Shown here: positions 1 through 11,584 of the stretch, piece after piece
How positions within the stretch are numbered: position 1 is the first letter of the stretch
How the letters are laid out: each line of letters opens with the position of its first letter
Source: Dicyema japonicum
Taxonomy: Eukaryota > Dicyemida > Rhombozoa > Dicyemidae
DNA: 64,000 nt
Assembly (NCBI GenBank): GCA_011109175.1
Contig: RDEW01000014.1
Location: forward strand, 134,042 to 198,041
Direction of reading: 5' to 3'
Notes under the pieces: model-generated
What the model was told of the DNA's origin: nothing
Database searches by the model: none
What the model saw: the letters and a program-made list of their open reading frames with translations, nothing else
Translations under genes and position numbers: made by a program

Positions 1-158
1 GTGTTCGAAATATATAAATTAGAAACTCCTAAAAGTACAAAATAGACAACAACAACGTGGCAACAGCGTTTTTCTAAATATAGCTCTATATATTATTATT
101 ATTATTATTATATAAAAAATAAAATTTTATAAAATTAAATTAATTTTTCACCTTTTAG

Positions 159-3100
159 TGACTGTGCAGTTGATGTGGCATGTGTTTGGTGTTATGACTG
201 TTTCTTTAACAGCGAGCACGTCAATCATCAACATAAAGTGATTGCCATTTTGTGGATTTAGTTTTGTGTGAGTGATAGTGCGCTTTTCTACGATTTCAGA
301 GACGTTGAAGCATGGAAGCAATATCTCACGTGCTCTCTCTACTCTTGGGTAGAATATAATTTATCGGTGATTTCTGTTTATTAAGAGAAATAGACTGAGT
401 TTTCTAAAGTGGTCGATGAATATGCCGAATATTTTTCTGATGTTTTGAGGATGACGTCGTCTGTATTGCTTCGTTTACCAGAGTCTCTGGATTTGATGCC
501 GACTTCACTGAGATCCTGCGTTTCCAACAGTGAGTAAGCAGTATTTATGATAAACGATGAACTCCACAATTTGGGAGAGGTTCACTTTCCACCAAATTTG
601 AATGCGGCTGGATGTTTGACGAACGTCCTGAACTTTAGCAGTGCAGAAGCCAACGAAATAATGAATTTGGTGGATAAACGGGTTCATTGTTTTTGTGACT
701 TTAAGGGAGAAGCAAGAGTGAGACAGGGAAGCAAAGAGTACTGCCAAAACATCTCAGAATTGATTACTGTTTTCCAAACGTATAATTCTAGGCAAATACG
801 CAAAACCTGTATGGACCAAGGAAGTGTGTGGTTGTCAAGAGTTTTGTAGCCATCTTGCAGGAATCGTGCGTTATTTCATTAATATCATTTGTGAAATATT
901 TAGAAAAAAGGGGTTTTCACAAATAAAATATTTAGATTACTTGGAATATGTTTGCACTAAAGTAGTTATGAGATCAAGCAATATTGATAATTTCATAAGG
1001 CCACTTCTCACCCAGAATACGAGGATTTGGACAGGTGGGGTTCCATAATGTTTCAGATCCCGTCTGACCTTCCACAAAATTTTCCTATCTGCCAATTGGC
1101 TCAATTCTACTCAGAGATTTCAATTATGCAGAAAATATATTGGAGTCGATTGTCTTATTTTATTTAACTTTATCCGACAATTCTCTCCTATTATGCAACC
1201 GATGAGAGTGAAGAGGAAAACTCAATTATCCATTTGGAAATTAAACTTTACACTATTCTTTCAGTCGTGAAAAGCCTCATATTGGAGGCAGACCTCCTTA
1301 AGGTTCTGATAAAAATGGCTGTTGTGAATATCCAACATTTAATAAACAGTATTTCGTTGGTTTTGACGTTTTTAGACAATTTCTTTAGAAATTATTCAAT
1401 GAATTTAATTTCCCATGGTCAGCGTAATCAACAGCATTTCTGTTGCAGACAAACCGCACGTTTTACTTTGTCAAAGCTATAAAGTTTACATTTTTTGTTT
1501 TTAGCTATTCTCTAAGAGTTCTTTTTGAACCAGCCAATTTTACAAAAAAATTTAAATCTAAAATTGTGGAGGCCTTCGTCTACTATTTTGACTTGGTGTC
1601 AATTTTCCAAGTTTCACCAGTTTTGTAATTGTCAGTACATTAATGCCGTTAAAAAATCGATGGAACACATGCACGTGGAGAATCCCCGGAGAGAAGGTTT
1701 CATCATAAACTTCAATATTTTCAATATTTATTATCAGTTCTTTGAAATTTTAAAAAAAGACGTGGTTTTTGTTATGACATTTTCTAGAATAGTACAATGA
1801 TCGAGGTCTTCGGAGTTTTGAAAAACAAAATTGCTTCCTATTTGGAGGATAGAGTTTACTATAATCGCACAAAGCTCAAAAAGTCATGTACTTTTCATTC
1901 CTTTTTTCCCAGTTGCTGGTTATGAGATTGGAGTCATCGATTATACTCATGAAGATGATGACATTTCCTTTCATACACCCATCACTCAGTTATTCCCATT
2001 TCTCGTCTTTACGTTTTATTCGTGTGGACATAATATATTCGACAACTCTAAAGTTTTAGAATTTTGGTTGATATCAGGATTCTCTCGGATTCCAGCCATT
2101 GTAATTGATGGAGCCTCCAATCCAGTCATTACTGCTTTATCTGAAGACTATCACTGGGTTGTCGAGAATGAATGGAATATCTATGCACAATCAGGTAAAC
2201 TTATGTTTTAATGTCAAGGACAAAAGTAGTCAAATCAATCCATTTTCAGAGATATGGAAAACTTGGATATTCTAATCCTGCAGTTTTGTGCTTCCTTTTT
2301 ACCCCCCGATGACTTTCTCTGCATATTACTTGATAAACTTAGTGTGAATCGATTTCTCTGGTTCGCTTCGCATAAACAATTCCAGTCCTGAAAATTACGA
2401 CGCAGAAATCGGGGACCAACAGAGGATAGAATACGCCTCTTTCTTTTTGGATATACTGATTAAAATTCACGTAATTTTTGTAATTCAATTCCCAGTGGAA
2501 CGCTATGTGGTTGGCTTGTCCGAAGTGACTGAGCACGAAATCCTGAAATACGAGATTGTGAATGGTATTGCAGCTAATATATCACTTTACAGCAACATTG
2601 CCAACCGTTTTCAGGTCTCACGTCTTTACGATCTTATAGACTTTTAGAAACGTTAAAGAAGCCAATATTGAGGACGTTTTGAACGAAGTCGCCAATCTAT
2701 AGTTTGGATATTCTTTATTCTCAGCAACAAGGACGAACAACAGAAGCACTATGAATTGAAAGATGAATATTGGGAGCTTTTTAATCCTACTGCTGCAACC
2801 TCACTGAAAAGGAGAGAATTATAGTATTCGACTTGTTTCCTTTCTATAGTTTAGGCTTGTGAACGATGCTTGCGAAAATGGAAGATTAATCATGTTAACT
2901 TGGGTGGGAATTATTTTATAATAATTTAGAATATTTTTTCCCCCAAAAGATTCCAAAATTTCGGGGAGTGTTCGCTAACCTGACGAAATTTCTGACTTGT
3001 CGGTCGTTTGTAGCAGTCATTAAGCAGGAGATCGAATTGTTGAAAACCTGTGCTGGGTCAGAGTCTTTGATTGAAAAAGTAAGCTAAAAATACAAGTAGA

Positions 3101-5607
3101 TTCTCTACCTCATCGGGATCAGTCTGAAAGACCACGAGAATACTCTTTCAGACTATAACTTTTCAGAGATGCTTGTTTTGTTGCATCCGATATCAGAATA
3201 TGTGGTGAATTTTGACGAAGTAGTCTCACAGCTTTATTCTTGCATTATAAATGTGCTCAAAGTTGTTACTTTTGCAGAAATTGAAGAAACTGGCTAATAT
3301 CACCAGGTGCTGTCTGAATACACATACGCCATAGTCGACAGAAATAGAAGCAAGAGACTTCGAATTGAGAGAGTATGCCAGATGGAAATGGAGGTCATCA
3401 AAACCGTCGGAAAAATGCCTTGGAAAAACTTAAAAAACAGCTTCATGAAGATTGGTCTTGACTGAAGGTTAATAATCTAGTTCAGAGGAACAAATCGTGG
3501 AGAATGTGAATGAAAAAATATGTGTTGTCTGCAAAAATATCTGTCAGCTTACAAGTTTGCCTCAGAACGATATGTGATTATGCCAGTATTCATCCAAAAG
3601 TTGGTTAAGGGATATAAGAACTCGAAGGTCACACGTTCTTCATCAAAGACTGGAGTATAAATTTAGTCAGTAAAGTGAATTCATGGAATGGGATTTGCCA
3701 GTGGGGGTTCATTTATCTACGTGTGGTCACGTGCTTCATCTTGACTGCTTTAAACGATATTACTTGTCCAATGATCTGAGTTCATCAAATTTCAAATGTC
3801 CCCTCTGTAGTCGACCTTTAATGGCGGTTATTTCAGTCCTTCCGTATTATCTTACTCATTTGTCGACAGGGTGAATATTACTTTTCACAAATAGGTTCGA
3901 GTATGACACAAATCTGGGATTTTTAGATTTTGTATCTAATCTGGATGAATTCATGCACTCTGTAGTCGAATTTGAAGGTCATATGTCTCCCAAAAATGTC
4001 GAGGATAGCTTGGGAAATTCAATTTGCAAGTCTGTGGTGTTAATATTACGTTGTTTAGCTTCTTCTGAAATTATGATGAATATTAAAGAGATCTTCGATA
4101 ACATCATCAATGTAAGCAATCGATAGTGAAAATAGTTTACCAACAAGGACAAATCTAATAAGCAGGTTTGTGAGAGCTAATGGAACGGAGAACAGACGAT
4201 CGCCTATACAATACGATGCTTTGGTTTGTCCGTGTAATTTATTCAAGAAAATTTGATGAATTTCGACGGAAATTTCCTTAAGAACAGTGCAAACTTGTAT
4301 TGGAGAGAGTATGACTGCATTAGCACGTGCATGAAAGCCTACAGTACCTTATTTGGTATCATTCCGAGGGAGTTCAGTGTCAAGAAATGTGGCAATTCAT
4401 TAGCCTGTTGTACTCTGTATTGACAACATTAGTTATTATGGCTCACGGGGACCTTCCTGAGCATGAGTCCTTTTGCATATTGGATATGGATGCGTTCCAT
4501 TATCTAGTGGGTCTCGTTCTCTCTCTTTCCGGGATGTCGTGGTTTGACATTAAGCAGATAAACCACGTGTTTCGCATTATGTACATTTTTCATATAATCC
4601 AGTTGTTCTTAACAAGCGGTATCTTTGAATTGTGATCCTTTTAGGATTGGTTGAATCCAAAGGTGATGACTTGGAGGGGGAAACTTGTTACCACCGAGTT
4701 TTCAGAATAATTGAATCATCCCTTGGGTTTCTGCAGCTTATAATTATTAGTCTTGCCTCTCCACGTCCACTGGATGTGGTCAAATTTGAGGAATATTTGA
4801 AAGACGCCTCCTTTAGTTTTGTCAGATGCTCTGCTATATTTTTTACCATGTTGAATGATTTAACTCCGTCCTCGTTTATATCAGGTACCCTTTTCGGTTG
4901 ATGACAGCTGATTTATGCGGAATTGTTAGCCTGATGAATTACTGTCTTGGTTCATCTTATTCCTCGATAATGGAGTTTGTGGAGTCCAGCCTTCCTTCCC
5001 TCACTACACTGATAGAGAGGTCTTGTGTCATTTATTAGTGTTAGCTGGTGCTGTCCTGCTGTCTTGTCTCATTTAAAGGCTTCTGATAAATTTCCTCGGT
5101 ATCCTCTCTCTACCAGGATGTTGGCACCTTTGAATGAATCGTTTACTGATTTGTACCATAACTGTTATCAGAACAGGTTTGGTTTATGTTGACTTTAGAT
5201 GCAACCATGATAATACGGTGAATGTCAAAAGAGTGTTTATTCCTGCAGTTTGTCTGGTTTGTGGGAAATTCATTTGTCTCACGTGTGGAAAGTACGTCCT
5301 GTTCGAGGGTTTGCACGCAAACTGCAAACTTTCGTCTTGCTTGTTTGTCCTGGAGTTTGTTCATCAACTAATACTCGTTTAGTGTTAAAAACTGTGTAAT
5401 AGGGATCATTAAAAAGAACATCAGTTATACTCCTCACTCTTTGTATCTGGATAAGTATGGGGAAACCGTCATTAACTCTACGTATGACTTGCTCTTATTT
5501 TTAGGTACAAGAATGCTCTGACTTTCTCAAGATATAATCACATCAAATTGACGAGATCATGGCTGAGCCATTCTATAATTTTTGATTTGAGGACTCCCAG
5601 GCTGTAA
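159..5607 (+). CDS. UBR1/2-like: UBR1/UBR2-type E3 ubiquitin ligase (N-recognin), 5' end incomplete
   Basis: E3 ligase of the N-degron pathway, which binds destabilising N-termini and ubiquitinates the protein. The second half of a UBR zinc box is at 159-250 (Cys/His-rich, with motif SEHVNHQHK), followed by a ClpS-like N-domain (about 550-780, NDELHN), a stretch matching UBR1's middle (about 2270-2340, LQFCASFLPPDDFL), a RING-H2 (3683-3830, GVHLSTCGHVLHLDCF then CPLCSRP), a conserved helical part (about 4440-4530 and 4790-4890) and the C-terminal zinc cap (about 5200-5310, PAVCLVCGKF; then LYLDKYGE). Order and spacing follow animal UBR1/2. Coding blocks change frame at short GT...AG gaps, so the gene has many micro-introns; I did not resolve every junction. 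The first half of the UBR box is not visible upstream of 159 and may lie outside the window. The second zinc cluster looks altered (see findings), so a decaying copy cannot be excluded. End placed at TAA 5605-5607. Confidence 0.8.
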
Positions 5608-6337
5608 TAATTTTGATTCAACATCCTTTTCTAAATATCACAATTTATGCACTTTCTGTCATTCTAAGCTTATTTTAGGTTTCAGATTCAATTAAAAATC
5701 CAATAACAGTCAAATAGTAATGGACCGATTGTTGACTTTAAAATTGCGTGCTTCGTGCCACGTGTAAATTTGGGATCGGCTGCTACAAGATGTGTGATAT
5801 TGTCACGTGTACTATGAATGGAAATTCATTGGTAGACAGATTCGTCTTTATTCATTCTATCGATTAGGAATATGCAGAATCTAAGGTTGAAGGAAATGGG
5901 GATGTCGTGATGATTTAAGCAAGTTTAGGCATGAAATTTGAGCAATCATGAAAATAGATAATAACCACGAAAAATCCAATTATCACAAATTTATCTATAA
6001 CGCAGGTGATTTCCCTTTTCTTTAAGCCTCAATTCGACGATTTAACTCGTGAGATCCCAGACAAGTAATACCAATAAAGACCACTCTCGTGAGATTCCAG
6101 ACATTCTTGCATCTCTGACTAAGACATCGATCTCTAAAATGGGCACATTTTGTAGGAGGCCAAAGACGATACGCAGAAGTTAAGCCAATTGCACCAAAGA
6201 GTCTTCTTGAACGAATGATGCATCTTCTTTACAGTCAACTCCTTTCCGCTGAGGACGAATCAACCGAAAACTTAGTGATGCTCAAATTGTTTTTTTGTAA
6301 AAGAAATAAAAAAAAACTAATTTAAGCAAATTAATCA
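5608..6337. other. Spacer with possible small exons, unassigned
   Basis: No recognisable gene. On the plus strand two short coding-looking stretches occur: one from an ATG at 5720, and one at about 6200-6320 that ends in a lysine-rich tail. They could be exons of an unrecognised short gene. The rest is AT-rich spacer. Confidence 0.25.
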
Positions 6338-7292
6338 TTAAATATTGCTCACTTCACGAAGATTGCAGGAATTGTAAATGAAAATCGCCAATTTGACGCT
6401 CAATCCAAGAGAAGCCAAGATCACAACTCCAATGGCGTAGCGGCCAATAAATTCGTCTGCTAGCCAAGGTTTAGTGAAATTCGCTTTTTGAAAAATCGAT
6501 ATCATTTCAAAAATTATCATAAAAATCGGTGAATAAAAGTATTTCGTAAATATAAAAGCCGACAAAGAGTCGATGAAATAGAATAGGACAATAATTCCAA
6601 CAAAGAGGCTCAACCCAAGAATAGAGGAATTCAAGTTGGTTAGAACATTGTGGGTATAAGAAAGCAGTATCCCCAGTTGTATGTTAAAGATGAGACTCAA
6701 CCAAACTGAAGCAAGCGAAAGTCCATTCAAAAGGAGATAAATTACGGTTTTTTGAGAGAAGGACATTTGTTGGAAACCAGCCTTGTAGAGCATGAGTCCA
6801 ATCCACGTGTAGGATGAGAGTGTGGCGAGTGAAATAGCAACCATTGATTCGTGGATTTTGGACGTTGTGAAGAACACAATCGAGGCTACAATGGTTACAA
6901 AGGGAAACCCCAGACTGAAATGCTGTGAATGCAGTAAGTCACGTGGATGGGAATTGAGTTAATATCGAGGATCAGAGAATTAAAAAGGTTGCCTTTTTTC
7001 CTGCATAAAACAGAAACGAATATCAAAATAAACCAGACAAACTAAAATAACAATTCAGGGACCTGAAAGGCATAAATGACAATCCAAGAGGCAGTGAAGG
7101 TAATAGGGGGAGGAGTTATAAACAAATCATACTGAGTGTACGAATTTTGCAAGTTTTTGTGCCCAAATTGACCTGTTGCTAACTTTAAGGACCCGAACCT
7201 TGAATTTCAACGTAAGATAGGATAACATTGATTAAAAAGTTCACGAAACTAAAAATGTAGACCGAGACTTTGAATATGAAGATGCTAGCCAT
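6338..7292 (-). CDS. Multi-pass membrane protein, TspO/MBR-like family
   Basis: Four exons join in frame: 7199-7292, 7063-7172, 6943-7041 and 6338-6922, separated by introns of 26, 21 and 20 nt. The product is 295 residues. It opens with a hydrophobic segment, then a short loop with ITPPPITFTASWIVIYAFQ. That loop resembles the 'TP..(W/Y)xFxIWxxIY' signature of eukaryotic tryptophan-rich TspO-like membrane proteins of 250-300 residues. About six further hydrophobic segments follow, and the last part is positively charged near the end. The start is the first ATG of the open frame. Function is not established for this family in animals; a membrane transporter or sensor role is only inferred. The reading frame and splice pattern are strong; the family name is tentative. 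Confidence 0.7.
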
Positions 7293-7899
7293 TGTATTTA
7301 AGTAGCGTAGAAAAATCTTATAAGCCATGGAAACCGCGAAAATAAAAAATCTATTTTATCAAAAAACTAAGAACTTACGTCCTAGAATGTGCATCCTCAT
7401 TTTACATTAACTCGTTCTGGTTTGGGGGATGCATTTCATATACTTTCCGATGATCAACAGAGAACTAGGAAATAGTGTCTAGGCGAAGTAAAAGTACTTG
7501 TCAATCAATGCATTAACAAAGAGTAAGTCTCAATGGCCTCTATTCTGCATGGGTTGATGGGAAGAAGGGATCAAAATGACGCCTTTTACTCTGTGGAACA
7601 AGAATTTTATCCACATTGGATTGTCTCCGAATTCCCTTCTGGATAATTAACCTGTCGAAAGTAAAGTCGAGGCTGTGACCAAGAAAATGCTGACCTTGTT
7701 AAGTTTGATCATATAAGGGTGATAATCGAATATACTATCGGTTACTGATGCTCCACCTGGGGACCGAACCTAGGAGGAACACACCTAAAGAAGGTCATGT
7801 ACTTACAGTTCTTAGTTACTGGAACTCTAAGAAGAAAGATCATACTCCCTTTGAAATTCTAATTAAAAGGACTGACGCGCTGTTCATCTCTTGTCTAAT
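7293..7899. other. Spacer, no gene seen
   Basis: AT-rich sequence with no convincing exon. The last 150 bases contain a short ORF (7748-7933) in a frame that may belong to the retroelement downstream. Confidence 0.4.
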
Positions 7900-8880
7900 T
7901 AGAGAGTGCGTGGGATCATCTCGGATGGACTGAATTATTCAAAACCACATGAAAGAACTGTATTAGTCTTTCTGGACATCGAAAAAGGTTTGATTCCGTA
8001 CCGAGGAGACCATAATATCTAAATTTTCGCCGCCACTATCCAACTGAAGATCCGGATGTTGCTTACTAATTTCATAGTGTCAGAAGAGGCCAAGCTGTAA
8101 TTAACAATCGAAAATCAAAACTACTATACATCCCAACGGAGTCCCTCAAGGATCCCCACTATCGCCGGCACTATTCAATCTATTTACATATGACCTTTCA
8201 ACTCTAAACTCTCAAAACACCGTCCTTTTGGCTTATGCTGACGATCTCATTGTGGCAGCGAGACACCGTGATCAAATAGAGGCTACGTTGAGAGTTCAAG
8301 AGACCCTCGACAATATGAATCCAAGGTTTTTCAAGAACCGAAGAATATCCCCTGGGACGTCGAACATTTCGGTTATATCTTCCTACAGGAAATATCGTCG
8401 CTCGATCCTAAATTAACTTATCCAAGTTAGAAGAACCCCTTCATCCTTGGAGTTACATTCGACCCTCTGATGACATTTACACATCATTGGAGATATTCCA
8501 AAAAAATGGGGATCATCAAGACCTTTGCTAGATTCACAATATCCACACAAAACAAACAAGTCATGCAGAACCTATGCCTGCGATTCGTACTTAAATGTAA
8601 CAGAATGACATCCACCCCATCGATGAGGAATACACTAAATGTCACAAAGTGATGGACAGACAGCACAACTTCCTAAAAATAGTGAGATCTTCTGGAAACC
8701 CCATTGAAGAAGAGAATCTTGCCTACCAGAAGTATGCTCGCAAATTTGAATGCAAATCTTCTCCATTTTGGACACTCTTGAAAGATTCCAGACAAAGCCG
8801 GAACAGAGGAAGATGCACTGACACCGGGATCACCTAATTAAGACGATATTTTTTCCTCTTGTTTTCCCGCGGTAATAATA
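7900..8880 (+). mobile_element. Jockey-like LINE fragment, reverse transcriptase
   Basis: Reverse transcriptase remnant. Conserved blocks appear in order but in shifting frames: VFLDIEK followed by a damaged 'AFDSV' (about 7970-8000), NGVPQGSPLSPALFNLF (about 8135-8190), the catalytic AYADDLIVAA (8229-8260), then LGVTFDP and KKMGIIKTFA (about 8450-8530), typical of jockey-type elements. No endonuclease half is present, so the copy is 5'-truncated. Several frame changes and stops show it is dead. A short TAATAATAAT run follows at about 8873. Confidence 0.75.
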
Positions 8881-9090
8881 ATGGAAGAAATTCAAAGAAG
8901 AACGTCTGCTTATGCCGACCGAATCCACCTTCCAATAGTCCACTACAGGCTTCCGCTACCGTAGAAAAGTGGATAAGTATGTCCGCCTCTTCCATTTTCT
9001 TCAGACGTCCTACCGTCGCGGACTCACTTCATTTTTAAAGGATGGTAATCTTCACCAGTAGAATTGGTAAGGGGGAATGTAGGAAGATCC
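8880..9090. repeat. Dispersed repeat, family C, copy 1
   Basis: About 180 bases here closely resemble 42560-42770: both contain the landmarks TATGCCGACCG/TGTGCCGACCA, CATCTTCCAATA-like text and CGTCCTACCGTCGCGGAC. Both lie just after the end of a LINE fragment. No coding function seen; probably part of another, unrecognised mobile element. Confidence 0.6.
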
Positions 9091-9105
9091 CTTTCAAAAA
9101 CTATG

Positions 9106-9334
9106 TTGTGGCAGAAGGACTCGTCCCCTTATGAATGGGATCTGTTTGACGAGAATTGACCTTCACTGAAAACTCCATCTTTGGATTCGAACCCACAACT
9201 GTATTATCCGATGTCATCAGACGTTGTGGCAGAAGGACTCGTCCCTTATGAATGGGATCTGTTTGACGAGAATTGACCTTACTGAAAACTCCATCTTTGG
9301 ATTCGAACCCACAACTGTATTATCCGATGTCATC
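9106..9334. repeat. Two-copy tandem duplication, 118-bp period
   Basis: The block 9106-9218 (113 bases) is repeated at 9224-9334 (111 bases). The copies differ visibly only by two single-base deletions in the second (CCCC to CCC and TTCAC to TTAC). The near identity indicates a recent local duplication. No protein recognised. Confidence 0.85.
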
Positions 9335-9869
9335 CCGTTCAACCAAGAAGGACGTTTCTCTAATATGTATGGAGAAACCAAACGAGTCTAATGTAAGTGC
9401 TAGACAAGCATCGCCTGTCCGAGACAGAATACGAGAATTATGAGTTAATCATTAAGAATCATATTAACTATCTCTTAGACGTGAAGCAAGGAACATTTGT
9501 GTATCTGCCCATTATTATTCATCAGCTTTTCCTTAAAGAAAGAAATAAAAATTACAGGAATATCATCATTTGCTAAGGGGGAAGTGAAAACAAACTAAAA
9601 AAAGTGAATTTAGTATTTTGATAATGAAGTTATTATAAATTAGATAAAACTACAGTTGGCCGAGTGCTTAATTGGTTGGGAAGTTAAGGTGGTTACGTGG
9701 CTCTATTAACTTTGTAATGTAAGAATTGTCTTCCTTCTCTTAAGCATGGACGAGGTAACAGACAAAGGGTAAATAGGAAACCTTAAGTTCCCAGCAAGGA
9801 AATGTCGGATGTCATCTGTATAGTAATAGTTAGCATGATTATGTGAAAAAATCAGTAAAAATGAAAAAA
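9335..9869. other. Spacer, no gene seen
   Basis: AT-rich. I see no exon, RNA gene or recognisable transposon. Confidence 0.4.
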
Positions 9870-10854
9870 TTATGTATGAATGTTAACAGAACGTCTAGAA
9901 AGTCCTAAAATGGTTGAATGAATGTCAGTTTCGCTGATAAAAGTCATAGGGAAACGCCTGGAGACGACCTCACATTCCCCCGATCCCACTACTCCGCAAA
10001 TAAGCTCAAATTCACAACCTGTAGGACTAAAGACTTGCACCGACAGCTTGACAGTCTCATACAAAACATAAGCTGGTATCTTGTAGTATTGAGCCATAAG
10101 CAGGATAATCGAGGACCCACATCCAGCCCTAATGGCACCATCAGCATACACCGTCTCGGCCCCTATCAGAACCAAATCAACCTAAAATTTTACAAAACTT
10201 CAACATCGGGCAAAATCGTAGCTATCCCACCCAGATTCGCATAATAGGCAGTGATCCCCTGTTTTTTCAGCCTCTCCATAACAAATGTCGCCTTCCCCTT
10301 ATTTTGAGAGCATTCGATTAGGTAAACCACAAAGTCATCTGGAGGATACTCCCAATCAGTGAGAGCTGCCACCACACTCATAGTACTAGAATTACTAACA
10401 GCACAAACTAGCTAAAAACTGCGACAGATTTGGCTCCTCTGAGTTTGAGGACTCGTTTTGTGAGGAGACCGACGAACTCGACAGCATTAACCAGTCTTTT
10501 TCTTCTAAAACCCTCCAGTGCCTAATAATGATCGAAATGAGACACTACCTCCAGCAGAAACTCTTTGTTGGTGGAAAGGGGGATGCAGGACTTCAAATAG
10601 TCCATGAAGCTGTCCCCGTCCGTTGGTATAGTAATTTTTGAAGAACAGCTCGTGATAAACGTATCGACGACAGTCAAAACTTCATCCATTGAGTCATAGT
10701 CACTCAGTAACTGAAAATCAGAATTTCGGGGACTTGTTCAAAGAATCTATCGTAGCCAAGGTCAAACACGTGGAATCCATAAAATGTCCGCCTGTCCACA
10801 TCACTGAAAGGCGCTCAACCTCGAAGGTAATTGCGGAGGAAACCTCATCCTCAT
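9870..10854 (-). CDS. EIF2B1: Translation initiation factor eIF2B subunit alpha
   Basis: Regulatory subunit of the eIF2B guanine-nucleotide exchange factor, which recharges eIF2 with GTP and senses phosphorylated eIF2 in the cytosol. Exons on the minus strand: 10844-10854, 10734-10803, 10549-10710, 10409-10521, 10205-10385 and 9870-10181; the introns are 40, 23, 27, 23 and 23 nt. Joined they give about 282 residues, against about 305 in humans. The N-terminal helices (LLSDYDSMDEVL) match the alpha subunit's start. FSYTMSVVAAL corresponds to its 'THAYSRVVLRVL' segment. FVVYLIECSQNKGK and VDLVLIGAETV..NGAIR-like text form the Rossmann-type core. The first exon and its 40-nt intron are the least certain part, and the last 55 residues are poorly conserved and might contain another micro-intron. 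Confidence 0.75.
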
Positions 10855-10860
10855 GAGGTG

Positions 10861-11250
10861 CTCTAAAATTAAACTTATTAAATTCTACCCTAAATTTTTA
10901 TTTTCAATGATTTCATTATTTTTTACTTTATTTTGAATATCCTTATTTAAATTTTTGTTTCCTTTGGCTTCTTTCTTGGCTTGTTTATTCGCTCTTTGTA
11001 GTTCCTATAAAATTATAATTTCCATTTGCCTGTTTTTCACGCCTTTCTGCCTTTATTTCAGCTCTCGTCTTAGTCTTATTAACCTTTGAATTTTCTATTT
11101 ATATCAATGCACCACAATACAACCATCATGCATTATTTGTAATTTTAAATTTAAAATATAATATTAATTTTAGTTAACAAAAATATAATTATAAAATTTT
11201 TTTTTATAAAAGTACATTCGAGATAATTTATTGTTTACTAATTTCGTGTA
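10861..11250. other. AT-rich spacer
   Basis: Long A/T runs; nothing coding visible. Confidence 0.5.
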
Positions 11251-11542
11251 GCCGGGTGGCATAGTGGTTAGGTGTCGGGCTAAAGTGACTTAGGTTACGG
11301 GTTCTATTCTCGCTGCTGTTCACCTGGTGGAAGGTACCACGCATCTACGATGCTAAAAAGGCTTGACTCCGTCATCAGTGGACTCTCACTGCGGAACTGG
11401 ATTGTCTAGAAAGGACCCACACACAAGAAATAGAAAGTAGAAGTGAAGATCATTCCTTGGTTCTAAAATAAAGTGTGTGTCCTGTCTATGCGGAGCTAAT
11501 ACCACGGCTCCTTGAAAAAGGCTGTTATTATTATTATTATTA
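11251..11542 (+). repeat. tRNA-derived SINE, most complete copy
   Basis: The head is tRNA-like, with an A box (TGGCATAGTGG) and, 30 bases on, a B box (GGTTCTATTC). A body of about 190 bases follows, containing CACGCATCTACGATGC and GGAACTGGATTGTCT, and the element ends in a TTATTATTATTATT run. Related copies lie at 24590-24800, 25130-25283 with 28322-28430 (one copy split by a LINE), and 38812-38945. The A/B boxes would serve as an internal RNA polymerase III promoter. The cloverleaf is degenerate, so this is not a working tRNA gene. Confidence 0.75.
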
Positions 11543-11584
11543 ATTTTGTGTACAAAAAACCTGGTCAATATTAAAAGAAAAAAT

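Noticed and set aside
100-118. TTA microsatellite near the window start as an array of interest
   Set aside because: Short simple repeat of the kind left by the local LINE and SINE tails; no spacer structure, so not a CRISPR array.
9870-10385. eIF2B beta subunit
   Set aside because: The sugar-phosphate-like core first suggested beta, but the upstream exons (FSYTMSVVAAL, LLSDYDSM) and VDLVLIGAE fit alpha better.
11251-11320. A tRNA gene, from its A-box and B-box sequences
   Set aside because: The stems do not pair well and the same segment recurs with a shared non-tRNA body, so it is the head of a SINE.
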